A stretch of DNA of 64,000 nucleotides from Candidatus Hydrogenedentes bacterium ADurb.Bin170 (GCA_002070275.1 MWCY01000006.1:30874-94873); one strand, 5' to 3'. Shown: positions 52,635-62,666, counted from the first letter of the stretch. The notes: generated by a model from the sequence alone, not told the origin. A program made the numbers and translations.

Positions 52635-53123
52635 ATGGCGATGTTTAGAAAAGGGATGCTTCTGGTTGCTGTTCTGGTGCTGACAGGAATGCTTTCTGGC
52701 TGTCAACAGGGCTTTCTTACCGGAAAATGGGAGGGTTCCGTTTTTACAAACGGCAAAGCAGGCTTTACAAATGAGGTGCGCGAGTTTTTCCCAAATGGCA
52801 CCTTTGTCTGGATTACTCAAACCAGCTTCGCAGGCTTTACCGGGACGCTTAAAGTGACGGGCACTTACAAAGTCAGCCGCAACCTGGAGGCGCCCGGCCA
52901 TGTGGACATTCTGGTCAAGTCCATCAATGACCACACGCTGAGCAATCCTTATCACCAGTACGGTATTTTTAAGATGTCCGGCTTTTTATGGACACGCCAG
53001 CTGCATCTGATTCCCGGCACTTCGAACATAAACCGTCCGGCACCTGAACGGCTGGAGGCGACGAAAGGGCCGGTTTTCATCGGCAAACGTAAAACGGGCG
53101 GGCTCCTTGCCGATATGTTCTAA
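52635..53123 (+). CDS. Predicted lipoprotein of unknown function
   Basis: The 162-residue product has a lipobox MLSGC (Cys23). The body is a beta-rich domain with LTGKWEGSVF, FFPNGTFVWITQ, GTLKVTGTYKVS, a pattern like the lipocalin-type META or DUF domains with a GKWEG start. AAGGAA lies seven bases before the ATG. The extended -10 promoter upstream and the terminator downstream make it a single-gene unit. Confidence 0.75.
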   Translation: MAMFRKGMLLVAVLVLTGMLSGCQQGFLTGKWEGSVFTNGKAGFTNEVREFFPNGTFVWITQTSFAGFTGTLKVTGTYKVSRNLEAPGHVDILVKSINDHTLSNPYHQYGIFKMSGFLWTRQLHLIPGTSNINRPAPERLEATKGPVFIGKRKTGGLLADMF

Positions 53124-53149
53124 AGACGTGCTGTTCGGCTGAAAAATAA

Positions 53150-53205
53150 GACCGCCGATGACTGAAGAAACACAGCATCGGCGGTCGTTCTATTTTGCTT
53201 TTTTT
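53150..53205. terminator. Bidirectional rho-independent terminator
   Basis: GACCGCCGATG (53150-53160) pairs perfectly with CATCGGCGGTC (53176-53186). T-rich tracts follow on both strands (TTCTATTTTGCTTTTTTT to the right, TTATTTTT to the left on the minus strand). It serves the lipoprotein and the convergent isomerase genes. Confidence 0.85.
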
Positions 53206-53211
53206 CGACCG

Positions 53212-54102
53212 CTACTTCCCTGCAATAATCAGATCGCAGCGCTCACCGAGATCTTTGAGATAGGCAGCATCGCCACCACCCAGCTCTGTGGTCAGGTAGC
53301 CGTTGTAGCCGACTTCATCAATGGCTTTGCGCACGGCGGGCCAGTCCACATCACCGTCCCGGAGATTCGTCCATTTTTCGCCTGCTTTACGGAAATCTTT
53401 GAGATGGATCTTGCGGATGCGCTTGCCGAGTGTGCGAATCCATTCAACCGGATCACCGTATTTCAGCACATTGCCGACATCAAAATAGGCCTGAATCCAG
53501 GGGCTGTTGAATTCATCCACATACCGGGCAAATTCGCTTGCACTGTCCAGAAGAAAACCGTTCCAGACTTCTTCCAGAGCAATAACGATGTTCATTTCTT
53601 CAGCAAGTGGAATAAGTTCAGGGATATGCTTGCGTGAGCGCTCCCAGGCCTGCTCTGTAGTCGCTTTTTTGTTAACGACCACCGGAACCAGCAGAATGGT
53701 ATCGGCCTGCAGCGCATTGGCGACACGCAGCTGAGTGCTCATGGCATCGAGGGCACGCTGGATCACTTTGGGATTAGGATCGGAGAAGGGCATATCCCAG
53801 CCGCCGAAAACGAGGGAGTGAATGGGGGTGCCGATTTCCCGGGCAAGCTCGCCAAGTTTCTTCGCTTCGTCCACACTTTCAATGCGGTCCACTTCAATGC
53901 CTTCAAAACCGCAGTCAAGGGCGAGTTTGAATTTGTCGGCATCGGACAGCTCTTTCGGCAGCATGGCATACTGGAGTGCTTTTTTCAGTTCTGTGGAGAA
54001 AGCGGTCTCTTCAGCCCGGCCTCTTCCGGCAGCACCCAGAAGCAATGCGGCGGCGGCACTGCTTTTCAGAAAGTCACGGCGTTTCATGTGAATCTTTTTC
54101 AT
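53212..54102 (-). CDS. Tat-exported sugar phosphate isomerase/epimerase-like protein
   Basis: The 296-residue product has an N-terminal Tat-like signal (MKRRDFLKSSAAAALLLGAA). It then shows the AP-endonuclease-2 / xylose isomerase-like barrel: FKLALDCGFEGIEVDRI, GTPIHSLVFGG, IALEEVWNGFLLDS, QAYFDVGNVLKYGDPVEWI, RKIHLKDF and a C-terminal TTELGGG. Metal ligands of the family are present (Glu in LEEVWN, the Asp in YFDVGN, His in KIHLKD). It is probably a periplasmic sugar epimerase. AAAGGAAA lies about eight bases before ATG 54102. Confidence 0.85.
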   Translation of the reverse strand: MKKIHMKRRDFLKSSAAAALLLGAAGRGRAEETAFSTELKKALQYAMLPKELSDADKFKLALDCGFEGIEVDRIESVDEAKKLGELAREIGTPIHSLVFGGWDMPFSDPNPKVIQRALDAMSTQLRVANALQADTILLVPVVVNKKATTEQAWERSRKHIPELIPLAEEMNIVIALEEVWNGFLLDSASEFARYVDEFNSPWIQAYFDVGNVLKYGDPVEWIRTLGKRIRKIHLKDFRKAGEKWTNLRDGDVDWPAVRKAIDEVGYNGYLTTELGGGDAAYLKDLGERCDLIIAGK

Positions 54103-54252
54103 GTGTATTTTCCTTTATTCTGTACAGACCGGTGGGTCAACATTATTATTCAAACTGAACAGTGTAAACCATTTTACGTGAAGGCTGTGCTCTTTCACAA
54201 ATGGCGTGGATGATTCTCCCTGTTCTGCCTGCCGAAGCAGTCGTATTAGCGC

Positions 54253-56259
54253 CTACAAGTGGCGGCCTCCTTTCAGGATCGGACGGATGCGCCATTGTGC
54301 TTCCTCACCCCAGCGCTTGTGGTTGGTGGACGGATTTTCTACCGGTTGATCCCGGTAGGCGAGCCGGAGAGCAGCCGTCATGGCAAGAAGCAGGCAAATG
54401 AGCAGCGGAATGGCGCGCAGCCAGAGTCGCTTGAGAGAACCGGGGAAAGGATTGGAGTCGCAGACCGTAACGTCCGCTTCTTCCTGCGGGAGCAGCAGAA
54501 TCAACAGAGAAGCCAGCCCTGCATTGAAGATAATCACGGCTTCCGTAACCAGACGGCTTTCATGAAAAGAGACCAGCGCACGTTCGAAGTTGGCAATGAC
54601 CATGATCCATAGAAAGGTCAGATACAGCAGCTGCCCTCTGGCAAGATAAGAAGCAGGAACAACCGGCAGGGCTTTTCTGGTATGCCAGATCATAAGCAGA
54701 ATCAGTACGGCGGAAAGCAGTGTCCAGATGAGCAGGAACCACGCCTGCGTCGACCAGTTCCACGACGCAAAAAAAGGTGCTTTCATCGTTAAAGGCACTG
54801 CCTGAACGCTTTCCTTTGTCCACTCTTCAACGTTTTTAAAAACATTCATCAGTGTGATGAAAAGCAGAACAAAAGCAACGGAGAAACCCTCAGGCAGCCG
54901 TTTTTTCGGAAGCGGATCTTCCAGTTTTGGCGTGCTTTTCGCCAGAAAGGCAATTGCAATCGCCAGAGCAAGACCATGGCAGAAACCGTGGGACTGTTCC
55001 ATCACGCTATGCCAGTTGGCACTCTGATAATGTTCCCAGAAGAGGGGTGTTCCCCCGGGAGTCAATAAAGGATGACCCGGCAGCCGAAGAAAAGAGCGGG
55101 CGAAGGGAACAAAGGCGAAGCCGAAGCCGCCCAGAATACCGGTCAGTGAAGCTGTATAAGCGACGCTCTGCAGATTCCGCCGCAGACAGTAGAGGCTTCC
55201 GCCTGTAAAAACGCCGACAATGCCTGCCCAGTCATCGCTGCGGGGCGGTGTGAGGCGGAGCCCGCCGAAAGACTGCAAAGGGATGGAGCCCAGAACCGGC
55301 AGCAGCAGAAAAGCAAGCAGCCACCCGCCCGCCAGATAAAGAATGAACCCGGAGTCATTGTTCCATGTGCCCCAGCGCCGGAAATACAGAGCGGCACCGA
55401 TGCAGGCGCCGAGCAGGGGGCCCATATAATGGGGATAGTAATGGACAAAATTAGGCCAGTTGCTTAGAAACGCGTCACTGCCGTAAGGAAGACCTGTCGC
55501 CGGGTTGAGGGCGCTGGCATCGCCCAGGGGAACAACAAGCCATCCGAAGAGCGGTTGAATCAGGTGAAAATGCTCCAGCAGCGCATATCCTGCGCCGCCC
55601 AGCAAAACGCCGATGCCTGTGAAGAACAGCAGCCTGGTTCCCTTCTGAAAACGGCGGTTGACCAGATCATAAAGGCAAACAGCAGTCAGTGCAACGACGG
55701 CGGCAAACCAATCGGCGTCCAGCCAGTACAGTGGGTTATGATGTCTGTTCCAGGTCACATCGCTCAGATTGGCACCGGGAATTACCAGGTGATCTGCCAG
55801 CCACGGATGGATCCATAAATCGCTGATTGCCATTATCAGCAGGACAAAAGCCACCGGAGCAAGAAAGCGGTTTAACCGTTCCCGTTCCAGAACAGCGGGA
55901 AGCGCCGTACCCATCCCACCGAGACCTGCCCATAGAAAACCTACAAGAAAAGTGGCGAAAAAGCCGTAGGCGGCAGTTGCCCACTGCTCGCTGCCAAGAA
56001 AAGAGATGGGATACATATAGGAGATGGAACCGCCGAAAGCCCAGCCGATTCCGCCGAAAAAGGCAAAGAATGCCACACGCGGATGCCAGTCTTTTCTGCC
56101 GGACAGAAGGCATACGGCAATCCCCGACAGCACGCCTGCGATCATGGCACCTGCTTCATGGCCGAAATTGCCGCGAATGCCCCAGCCGATGGAAAGGGAC
56201 AGGGCGATCAGAAAAAAAGAAGCAAGCCGGACACATCGGGCGTTGCAGGCAGCTGTCAT
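54253..56259 (-). CDS. Large polytopic membrane protein of unknown function
   Basis: The 668-residue protein has about 16 hydrophobic segments. Segments such as SIGWGIRGNFGHEAGAMIAG and ATAYGFFATFLVGFLWAGLGGMG are distinctive. Loops carry HWHDP-like aromatic stretches (WNRHHNPLYWLDADWF). It appears to be a family from environmental bacteria without a known role. AAAGGAT lies ten bases before the ATG. It sits between a sugar isomerase-like gene and a GntP permease, so a transport or signalling role in sugar use is plausible but unproven. Confidence 0.7.
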   Translation of the reverse strand: MTAACNARCVRLASFFLIALSLSIGWGIRGNFGHEAGAMIAGVLSGIAVCLLSGRKDWHPRVAFFAFFGGIGWAFGGSISYMYPISFLGSEQWATAAYGFFATFLVGFLWAGLGGMGTALPAVLERERLNRFLAPVAFVLLIMAISDLWIHPWLADHLVIPGANLSDVTWNRHHNPLYWLDADWFAAVVALTAVCLYDLVNRRFQKGTRLLFFTGIGVLLGGAGYALLEHFHLIQPLFGWLVVPLGDASALNPATGLPYGSDAFLSNWPNFVHYYPHYMGPLLGACIGAALYFRRWGTWNNDSGFILYLAGGWLLAFLLLPVLGSIPLQSFGGLRLTPPRSDDWAGIVGVFTGGSLYCLRRNLQSVAYTASLTGILGGFGFAFVPFARSFLRLPGHPLLTPGGTPLFWEHYQSANWHSVMEQSHGFCHGLALAIAIAFLAKSTPKLEDPLPKKRLPEGFSVAFVLLFITLMNVFKNVEEWTKESVQAVPLTMKAPFFASWNWSTQAWFLLIWTLLSAVLILLMIWHTRKALPVVPASYLARGQLLYLTFLWIMVIANFERALVSFHESRLVTEAVIIFNAGLASLLILLLPQEEADVTVCDSNPFPGSLKRLWLRAIPLLICLLLAMTAALRLAYRDQPVENPSTNHKRWGEEAQWRIRPILKGGRHL

Positions 56260-56286
56260 GTAAGCGGATCCTTTATAGAGGACAGA

Positions 56287-57639
56287 TCAGACGAATATCC
56301 AGTAAAGCAAACAGGTAACAAGAAAAGAAGTGATGCCCTGAATCAGTGTTCCCAGGGTCAATGTTTTATAGGCGGTCTTGACGGACATGCCGCTGAACTG
56401 AGTGATCACCCAGAAATAACTGTCGTTGGCGTGAGATACCGTCATGGAACCCGCACCTATCGCCATGACCATCAGACTGAGCTGGAGTGGAGAGGTCACG
56501 CCGAGGGTCGGGAGAAAGGGAGCGACCAGTGCCGATGTCATGACGAGGGAGGCGGTGGACGATCCCTGCGCTGTTTTCAGACCGGCGGCAATGAGGAAGG
56601 GGAGCAGCAGTACCAGCGGGCCGCCGAGGAGACCGCCTTCTGCCAGCTCTTTGACCAGGTCGCTGATGGGAGTTGCGCTGAGTACTGCTCCAAAGGCACC
56701 GCCTGCTCCGGTGATCAGAAGTATGGGGGCAGCGTGGAGCACGCCCTCTTTGACCCACTCGTTAAGCAAGGCTCCATCGGCACGGGGAAGGAGCAGCAAC
56801 GCAAAAAGAAAACCGATGAGCAATGCTGTGACGGGAGTTCCCAAAAAGAGGATAAATCCGGCTGCGGTGCTCTGGCAGGAGGAAAAACGCACGACAGATG
56901 CCAGCCCGATCAGCAGCACCGGGATCACAATGGGAGCGAAGGATTTGAAGACAGGCGGAAGATTCTGCGTTGGCCCGATGTCGCCGGTGATTTCTTCTTT
57001 TCCCTCGCCTTCAATGGCAAAGCGGGCTGCCACAAGCATTGCCCAGAAATAACCGGCGGCAATGGCAAAGCAGGAAACGACCAATCCGACGAGGATCACC
57101 AATCCCAAATAATCCGATGCGCCCAAATTGCCTGCCGCCGCAATGGGTCCGGGTGTGGGCGGCACAAGCGTATGCGTGGCATAGAGGCCTGTTGCCAGTG
57201 CGATCGACATGGATGCCAGCGGTACACGGGCACGGCGGGCAACCGCTTTATTCAGGCTTGAAAGAATTACATAACCCGAGTCGCAGAAAACAGGAATGCT
57301 GACCAGACCGCCGATGAGCGACATGGCAAGCTGCGGTGCCCGCCCGCGCAGGAGTGACAGGGTCTTCTCCGCCATGCACAAAGCGGCTCCCGATTTTTCC
57401 AGGATCACGCCGATCATCGTGCCTGTAATGATGACAAGCCCTATGTGGCGCATCATATTACCGAAGCCGGTATTGACAGTGTCGACAAGTTCAGTGAGAG
57501 GCATATGCGCCAGTATGCCGGTAAGGTAGGCGGCGGCAATGAGCGCCAGAAAAGGATGGAGACGGAATTTTGCGGTTGCTGCCACTATAAACAGAACGGA
57601 AAAAAGTACCACGGCGACCAGCACAGGCCCTTGAACCAT
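56287..57639 (-). CDS. GntP-family gluconate/organic acid permease
   Basis: The 450-residue protein has about 12 helices and the GntP layout: PALVAVVLFSVLFIVAATAKFRLHPFLALI-type start, GFGNMMRHIGLVIITGTMIGVILEKSGAA, FCDSGYVILSSLNKAVARRA, TGLYATHTLVPPTPGPIAAAG and a C-terminal SHANDSYFWVITQF. These are H+ symporters for gluconate and related sugar acids. GGGGAGGG lies about eight bases before the ATG. Position in the sugar block supports uptake of a breakdown product. Confidence 0.92.
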   Translation of the reverse strand: MVQGPVLVAVVLFSVLFIVAATAKFRLHPFLALIAAAYLTGILAHMPLTELVDTVNTGFGNMMRHIGLVIITGTMIGVILEKSGAALCMAEKTLSLLRGRAPQLAMSLIGGLVSIPVFCDSGYVILSSLNKAVARRARVPLASMSIALATGLYATHTLVPPTPGPIAAAGNLGASDYLGLVILVGLVVSCFAIAAGYFWAMLVAARFAIEGEGKEEITGDIGPTQNLPPVFKSFAPIVIPVLLIGLASVVRFSSCQSTAAGFILFLGTPVTALLIGFLFALLLLPRADGALLNEWVKEGVLHAAPILLITGAGGAFGAVLSATPISDLVKELAEGGLLGGPLVLLLPFLIAAGLKTAQGSSTASLVMTSALVAPFLPTLGVTSPLQLSLMVMAIGAGSMTVSHANDSYFWVITQFSGMSVKTAYKTLTLGTLIQGITSFLVTCLLYWIFV

Positions 57640-57673
57640 TACAAGACCCTCCCCGGCAGTTGAAGCCTTTTAT

Positions 57674-59017
57674 TTATCGTCCGTCCAGAGCGAGCGCAAG
57701 CGCATCTGTAATCAGCGGCTCGGCGCCCGGCTCGACCCAGCACCATTTGTCTTCATTATAGTCTTCCGCAGAGGCGGCAGCGGTGGGGATGTATCCGGGG
57801 GCGCATTCACCGAAACCCGCAACCACTACCGGGGCCTGAGGGCTCATTCCCTGAGCGAGGAGCTGATAACCCACAAAACTCTCGCCGGGAAGAATCAGAA
57901 AACGGGCATGACCGAAGTCCACGGCGGGCACATCGATCGCTCTGCCCTCGGCGACACGTTTCCGCCAGCTGAGTGTCATGGCTGCGAGATTCCGGTGAAA
58001 AGTCGGTGCACTTTCATTGGCAAGTGTTGCCAGCGCATCTTCTTCCGAATACCCGCCGAAATTCTTGGGCTCAAGATAAAGCGGTGCTTTACGGAAGATC
58101 ACCTGCTCCAGGGGATAACACACGGTGTTTTCCCAGGCGGCTTTCATGCCCTCATACATCCGCTCGGCAAGTACGGGGCGGTTCTCCGGGGCGCCGTCAT
58201 TAAATTTTCCGGCAGTGGTGTCGCCGCTGCAGCCGGTAAAATACATCTGAAATACATCCGGCATTTCCGCCTGCCGTTTTGCCCGCGCCATCCCGACAAA
58301 ATCAGCGGATACACCACCCTGACCGTAATAACTCATGGGATGGGTGGAGTACGCGCTCAGTGCCGCCAGCGGCCGGTCACCGTCCCAGAAACTAAGGGTT
58401 TTCAGCCAGGGATCAATGATACCCTCGTCCTTTTCACTGAGTTTGGGATCTCGGGTCGCACTGCCTCTGCCGTAAGTGACGGTGCCGTCATCGAGAACGA
58501 CCCGGCGGTTGGAGGTGACCTGCTTCACCTTTGCCTGACCGATGCCGTAATGGGTTACGGGTCTGGGCGATTTCAATGCTTCTTTCAGAGCCGCTGCCGT
58601 CCGCTCCACACACGCACGGGCAAAATCGCTGTCACACAGAGCGCCAGGATACCCTGCCTCGTCGAGAAGAGACTGAGCAGCATAATCGATGACCGGAGCA
58701 TCATGCTGATGCACACTGGTATGCAGAACCCGGTCGGGTGTGGTACCTGCCGCTTCTGCCAGAGCACTGCGCCAGTGGTCATAGGCATCATTGCGCACTT
58801 CGCACCAGTCAACCGTCACCCATACGACAGGTTTTTCCGGACCCAGCAGCACCACGCCCAGCGCATAAAGAGGATCAACGATTTCTGAAGCAGGTTTCAC
58901 GCCGCCGCCCATACAGGCATGCCCGACGGGAATGGTGATATCGGTCTGGAAAGTGGCGATCTGCCAGGGAGCAGGTGCGGCAAGCATAGCGGTGAGCACG
59001 AGAAGAGTACTGATCAT
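57674..59017 (-). CDS. Secreted ceramidase-like / neutral-alkaline non-lysosomal ceramidase homologue
   Basis: The ~447-residue product has a signal peptide (ISTLLVLTAMLAAPA). The body has TVDWCEVRNDAY, VLHTSVHQHDAP with its His pair, STHPMSYYGQGGVSADFVGMA and QMYFTGCSGDTTAGK, blocks of the neutral ceramidase N-domain found in planctomycetes as secreted proteins of unknown substrate. ATG 59017 has GAGGAG seven bases upstream. Zinc binding through the His pair is family knowledge. It is divergent from the first Cys-type sulfatase. Confidence 0.8.
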   Translation of the reverse strand: MISTLLVLTAMLAAPAPWQIATFQTDITIPVGHACMGGGVKPASEIVDPLYALGVVLLGPEKPVVWVTVDWCEVRNDAYDHWRSALAEAAGTTPDRVLHTSVHQHDAPVIDYAAQSLLDEAGYPGALCDSDFARACVERTAAALKEALKSPRPVTHYGIGQAKVKQVTSNRRVVLDDGTVTYGRGSATRDPKLSEKDEGIIDPWLKTLSFWDGDRPLAALSAYSTHPMSYYGQGGVSADFVGMARAKRQAEMPDVFQMYFTGCSGDTTAGKFNDGAPENRPVLAERMYEGMKAAWENTVCYPLEQVIFRKAPLYLEPKNFGGYSEEDALATLANESAPTFHRNLAAMTLSWRKRVAEGRAIDVPAVDFGHARFLILPGESFVGYQLLAQGMSPQAPVVVAGFGECAPGYIPTAAASAEDYNEDKWCWVEPGAEPLITDALALALDGR

Positions 59018-59197
59018 GAGCGGCTCCTCAAAAGAGATGGTCGTTAAAAATCTTTTCCTATTGTATCTCTTTGGTTGTTTCAAATGCGATTTTACAGGTG
59101 GAAAAATTACAGATATGACCGGCACCTTTTCAAAAATTTGATTGAATCCTGTCGATGCAGTAGCATGAAGATATAATCAGATGTGAGGAATTCCGGT

Positions 59198-60640
59198 ATG
59201 TATGAGTCCTGTGACAGACGTACATTTCTGACGCAGACTGCGTTGTCCTTAGGGGCACTCCCGGCATTGCTTCAGGTAACAGCGCAAACTGCCGAGTCGT
59301 CCCGCCCCAATTTCCTTTTTCTTTTCGTAGACGACTACCGTGCTGATGCCATTCATGCCCTCGGTTGTAATGCCATCCGGACTCCGAACATCGACCGTCT
59401 GGTATGGCAGGGTACCGCCTTTACCAATTGCTACAATCAGGGCGGCTGGCATGGAGCCATCTGCATGGCAAGCCGTGCCATGGTAATGACCGGCAGAAAT
59501 CTCTGGGATACCCATGCTCTCGATGCGTCGCTTCCGGAACAGGCAGCGGCGGGAAAGCTCTGGCCGCAGCGGATGCAGGCTTCGGGCTACCGCACATTCA
59601 TGTCAGGCAAGTGGCATGTGAATTGCAACCCGGCAAAAGTGTTTCAGCGGGCACGTCATGAGCGGCCCGGCATGCCACCCGATATCGAAAGCCAGTACAG
59701 GCGGCCGGAAGAGCAAAAGCCTGATCCCTTCGATCCTGCCGATACAACACAGGGCGGTTATTTCACCGGAGGAAAACACTGGAGCGAAGTAGTCGCCGAT
59801 GACGGGGTCGCTTTCCTCCGAAAAGAAGCAGGCGATGAGCCTTTTTTCATGTATCTTGCTTTCAATGCGCCCCACGACCCCCGACAGACTGCGCACGCCT
59901 GGCTGGATCAGTACACAGCGGACGCACTCCCGCTGCCACCCAACTTTCTGCCCGGCTATCCCTACAAGGATGAAATCGGCTGTTCGGCGGATATGCGGGA
60001 TGAACGGCTGGCGCCTTTTCCCCGTACACCTTTTGCGATCCGGACCCATCTGCGCGAGTATTATGCGATTATCACTCATCTTGATGCGCAGATCGGCAGG
60101 ATTCTGGATGCCCTGGAGCGGAGCGGCAGAGCGGAAAATACTTATATTATTCTGGCCGGGGACAACGGACTTTCCATCGGCTCACACGGATTCATGGGCA
60201 AGCAGAATATGTACGAGCACAGCATGAAAGTGCCGCTGATCATGAGCGGGCCGGGAATCGCTGCCGACCGGCGCTGTGATGCGCTGGTATATATGCAGGA
60301 TTTTGTGCCGACCCTGCTGGAGCTTGCCGCAGTGGCTCCGGAAACACCCATGGATTTCAGAAGTCTGCTGCCGCTGCTGCGCGGAGAGGAAAGCAGCCTG
60401 CGCCCCCATATTTACGGTGCTTATATGATGCTGCAGCGGATGGTGCGCGGGGAACGGTACAAGATGATTTATTATCCTACCGTGAGCCGGTACCGTCTTT
60501 ATGATCTGCAGGAAGATCCTTTTGAATTGCAGGATCTTAGTGAGGTGCCGGAACATGGCGCAACATTGAAGGAACTGCAGGAGCAGCTGCAGCGGCTGCA
60601 GAAAGAAATGCATGATCCCCTGAGCGGATCAGTGTCATAA
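59198..60640 (+). CDS. Sulfatase, Tat-exported
   Basis: The 480-residue product has a Tat-like signal (DRRTFLTQTALSLGALPALLQ). The metal DD pair lies in FLFVDDYRADAI (residues 45-46). The formylglycine motif is C89-M-A-S-R (GAICMASRAMVMTG), and GKWHVN and GDNGLSIGSHGFMGK follow. Such enzymes remove sulfate from glycans after the Cys is modified by FGE or AtsB-type enzymes, neither of which is in the window. ATG 59198 is preferred because AGGAA lies about eight bases before it. It is followed 19 bp later by a second sulfatase. Confidence 0.92.
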   Translation: MYESCDRRTFLTQTALSLGALPALLQVTAQTAESSRPNFLFLFVDDYRADAIHALGCNAIRTPNIDRLVWQGTAFTNCYNQGGWHGAICMASRAMVMTGRNLWDTHALDASLPEQAAAGKLWPQRMQASGYRTFMSGKWHVNCNPAKVFQRARHERPGMPPDIESQYRRPEEQKPDPFDPADTTQGGYFTGGKHWSEVVADDGVAFLRKEAGDEPFFMYLAFNAPHDPRQTAHAWLDQYTADALPLPPNFLPGYPYKDEIGCSADMRDERLAPFPRTPFAIRTHLREYYAIITHLDAQIGRILDALERSGRAENTYIILAGDNGLSIGSHGFMGKQNMYEHSMKVPLIMSGPGIAADRRCDALVYMQDFVPTLLELAAVAPETPMDFRSLLPLLRGEESSLRPHIYGAYMMLQRMVRGERYKMIYYPTVSRYRLYDLQEDPFELQDLSEVPEHGATLKELQEQLQRLQKEMHDPLSGSVS

Positions 60641-60659
60641 AAGTTAGAAGGAGTGAGTG

Positions 60660-62210
60660 ATGCTTACAAGACGTACTTTTCTCAAGCAGACCGGCGCTGC
60701 GGCGGCAATGGCCGCTTTGCTGCCGAGGCTCTGCCATGCACAGCAGATGCCCAATATCATCTGGATCTGCTGTGATGACCATGCGCAGAATGCGATCAGC
60801 GCCTATGGCGGCCGGCTGGCGGAAGTGGCACCGACGCCCAATATAGACCGTATCGCCAGAGAAGGTGCGCTCTTTCGCAGCAGTTTTGTGACCAACTCCA
60901 TCTGCGGGCCCAGCCGTGCCGTGGTGCTCACCGGTCTCTTCAGCCATAAAAACGGATACAAAGACAACCGGAGCCGTTTTGATGGCAGTCAGCAGACCTT
61001 CCCGAAACTCCTGCAACAGGCGGGATACGAAACGGCGCTCTTCGGAAAGTGGCATCTCCACAGCGATCCCACGGGGTTTCATCATTGGGAAATTCTGCCC
61101 GGTCAGGGCGATTATTACAATCCCGATTTCATTACCAAAGAGGGGCAGAAGCGCAATGAAGGCTATGTGACCGACCTGGTCACCGACAAGGCGCTGCACT
61201 GGCTTGAGCACGAAAGGGACAACGGAAAACCCTTCATGATGATGGTCCAGCACAACGCACCCCACCGCGAATGGCTGCCGTCGCCGAAGCATCTGCGTAC
61301 CTATGAGGATACCGTTTTCCCCGAACCGGAGACACTCTTTGATGATTATGCCACCCGCGGTACCGCTGCTCATAAACAGGATATGACTATCGAAAAAACC
61401 ATGCGGCCCGGCGCTGATCTGAAACTCTTCCGTAAAGAAGATGAAGGAAGCGCTGAATGGAAAGACATCTTTGAACGGATGACGGCGGAACAGAGGGCTG
61501 ACTGGGAGGATGCATACAGAGCGCGCAATGAGGAATACTGGTCGGGCAAGTATCAGGGGAAAGAACTGGTCCGCTTCAAGTACCAGTGCTATATCAGGGA
61601 CTATATGCGCTGTGTGGCTTCTGTGGATGATAATGTGGGCAGAGTGCTGGATTATCTGGAGACAAGCGGACTGGATAAGAATACGCTGATTTTCTATTCA
61701 TCCGATCAGAGCTTTTATCTCGGGGAACATGGCTGGTTCGACAAACGCTTTATGTATGAGGAATCGCTCCGTACACCGCTGCTCGCACGATGGCGCGGTG
61801 TTATCAAACCGGGAAGTGAGATTGATGCCATGGTGCAGAATCTCGACTATGCCGTAACTTTTCTTGCAGCGGCAGGGGCGGCTGTCCCCGCCAATATGCA
61901 GGGCACCAGTATGCTGCCGCTTCTCCGCGGTGAGACAGCCGACGACTGGCGCAAGTCCATTTACTACCACTACTACGAAGGCGAAAAAGCCGTACACGCC
62001 GTATACAAACATTACGGCGTCCGCACGGAACGCTACAAACTCATGTATTTCTATACCCTCGACGAATGGGAATTCTACGACCTGCAGGAAGACCCCCACG
62101 AACTCCGCAACGAATACAACAACCCCGACTACGCCGAGGAAATCCAAAAAGCGAAGCAGGAACTTGAACGCCTCCGCCAGCTTTATGAAGTCCCGGAGGA
62201 CGACGAATAG
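60660..62210 (+). CDS. Sulfatase, Tat-exported
   Basis: This 516-residue protein has a Tat signal (TRRTFLKQTGAAAAMAALLPRL), DD at 39-40 (WICCDDHAQ), the formylglycine motif C82-G-P-S-R and GKWHLHSD. The C-terminal half has WFDKRFMYEESLRTPLLARW. It resembles the first sulfatase in order of motifs but not in detail, so they probably remove different sulfate groups from the same glycan. AGAAGGAG lies six bases before ATG 60660; the frame also opens with a GTG one codon earlier. Confidence 0.94.
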   Translation: MLTRRTFLKQTGAAAAMAALLPRLCHAQQMPNIIWICCDDHAQNAISAYGGRLAEVAPTPNIDRIAREGALFRSSFVTNSICGPSRAVVLTGLFSHKNGYKDNRSRFDGSQQTFPKLLQQAGYETALFGKWHLHSDPTGFHHWEILPGQGDYYNPDFITKEGQKRNEGYVTDLVTDKALHWLEHERDNGKPFMMMVQHNAPHREWLPSPKHLRTYEDTVFPEPETLFDDYATRGTAAHKQDMTIEKTMRPGADLKLFRKEDEGSAEWKDIFERMTAEQRADWEDAYRARNEEYWSGKYQGKELVRFKYQCYIRDYMRCVASVDDNVGRVLDYLETSGLDKNTLIFYSSDQSFYLGEHGWFDKRFMYEESLRTPLLARWRGVIKPGSEIDAMVQNLDYAVTFLAAAGAAVPANMQGTSMLPLLRGETADDWRKSIYYHYYEGEKAVHAVYKHYGVRTERYKLMYFYTLDEWEFYDLQEDPHELRNEYNNPDYAEEIQKAKQELERLRQLYEVPEDDE

Positions 62211-62222
62211 GAGCCTGCGACA

Positions 62223-62531
62223 ATGAAGCATCCCCTGGGCACTTTTTTCCACGCAGCCGCCCTGATTCTCTTTTTGGCAGGGGGCGGTGTCCTCATTTAC
62301 TACGAGATCTACACGCTTTACCTCGCCTGGCAGCACTGGAGCATCTGGGGCATCCTCGCAGCAATCATCCTTCCCGGTATCTTTAATATCGCCCTCTTTT
62401 TCTATGTCTGCTTTTCTGCCGGCACCCTCTTCACGTACTACACCTTCCTCAGTATCATCTGGCTTGCACCTGTTATCCCCGCCATCATCCTCGCCGCCTT
62501 CGCCGAAGGCTTTAAAAAGAAAGAGGGGTGA
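62223..62531 (+). CDS. Small membrane protein of unknown function
   Basis: The 102-residue product has three hydrophobic segments (TFFHAAALILFLAGGGVLIYY, WGILAAIILPGIFNIALFFYV and FLSIIWLAPVIPAIILAAF) and a charged C-terminus. GGAG lies about nine bases before the ATG. It follows the second sulfatase by 12 bp and may be co-transcribed. No family is recognised. Confidence 0.68.
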   Translation: MKHPLGTFFHAAALILFLAGGGVLIYYEIYTLYLAWQHWSIWGILAAIILPGIFNIALFFYVCFSAGTLFTYYTFLSIIWLAPVIPAIILAAFAEGFKKKEG

Positions 62532-62666
62532 GTTAATGGTCATTTACTAATAGCTTCTTCTTAGTACAAGCATAGAAATAATAATGTTTAGAGTGTGTTC
62601 TTCAATCTTTAAAAATGTATCTGTACTTTTAATGTCATTTCACAAACATTTTTGTGGTGTGCCCCC

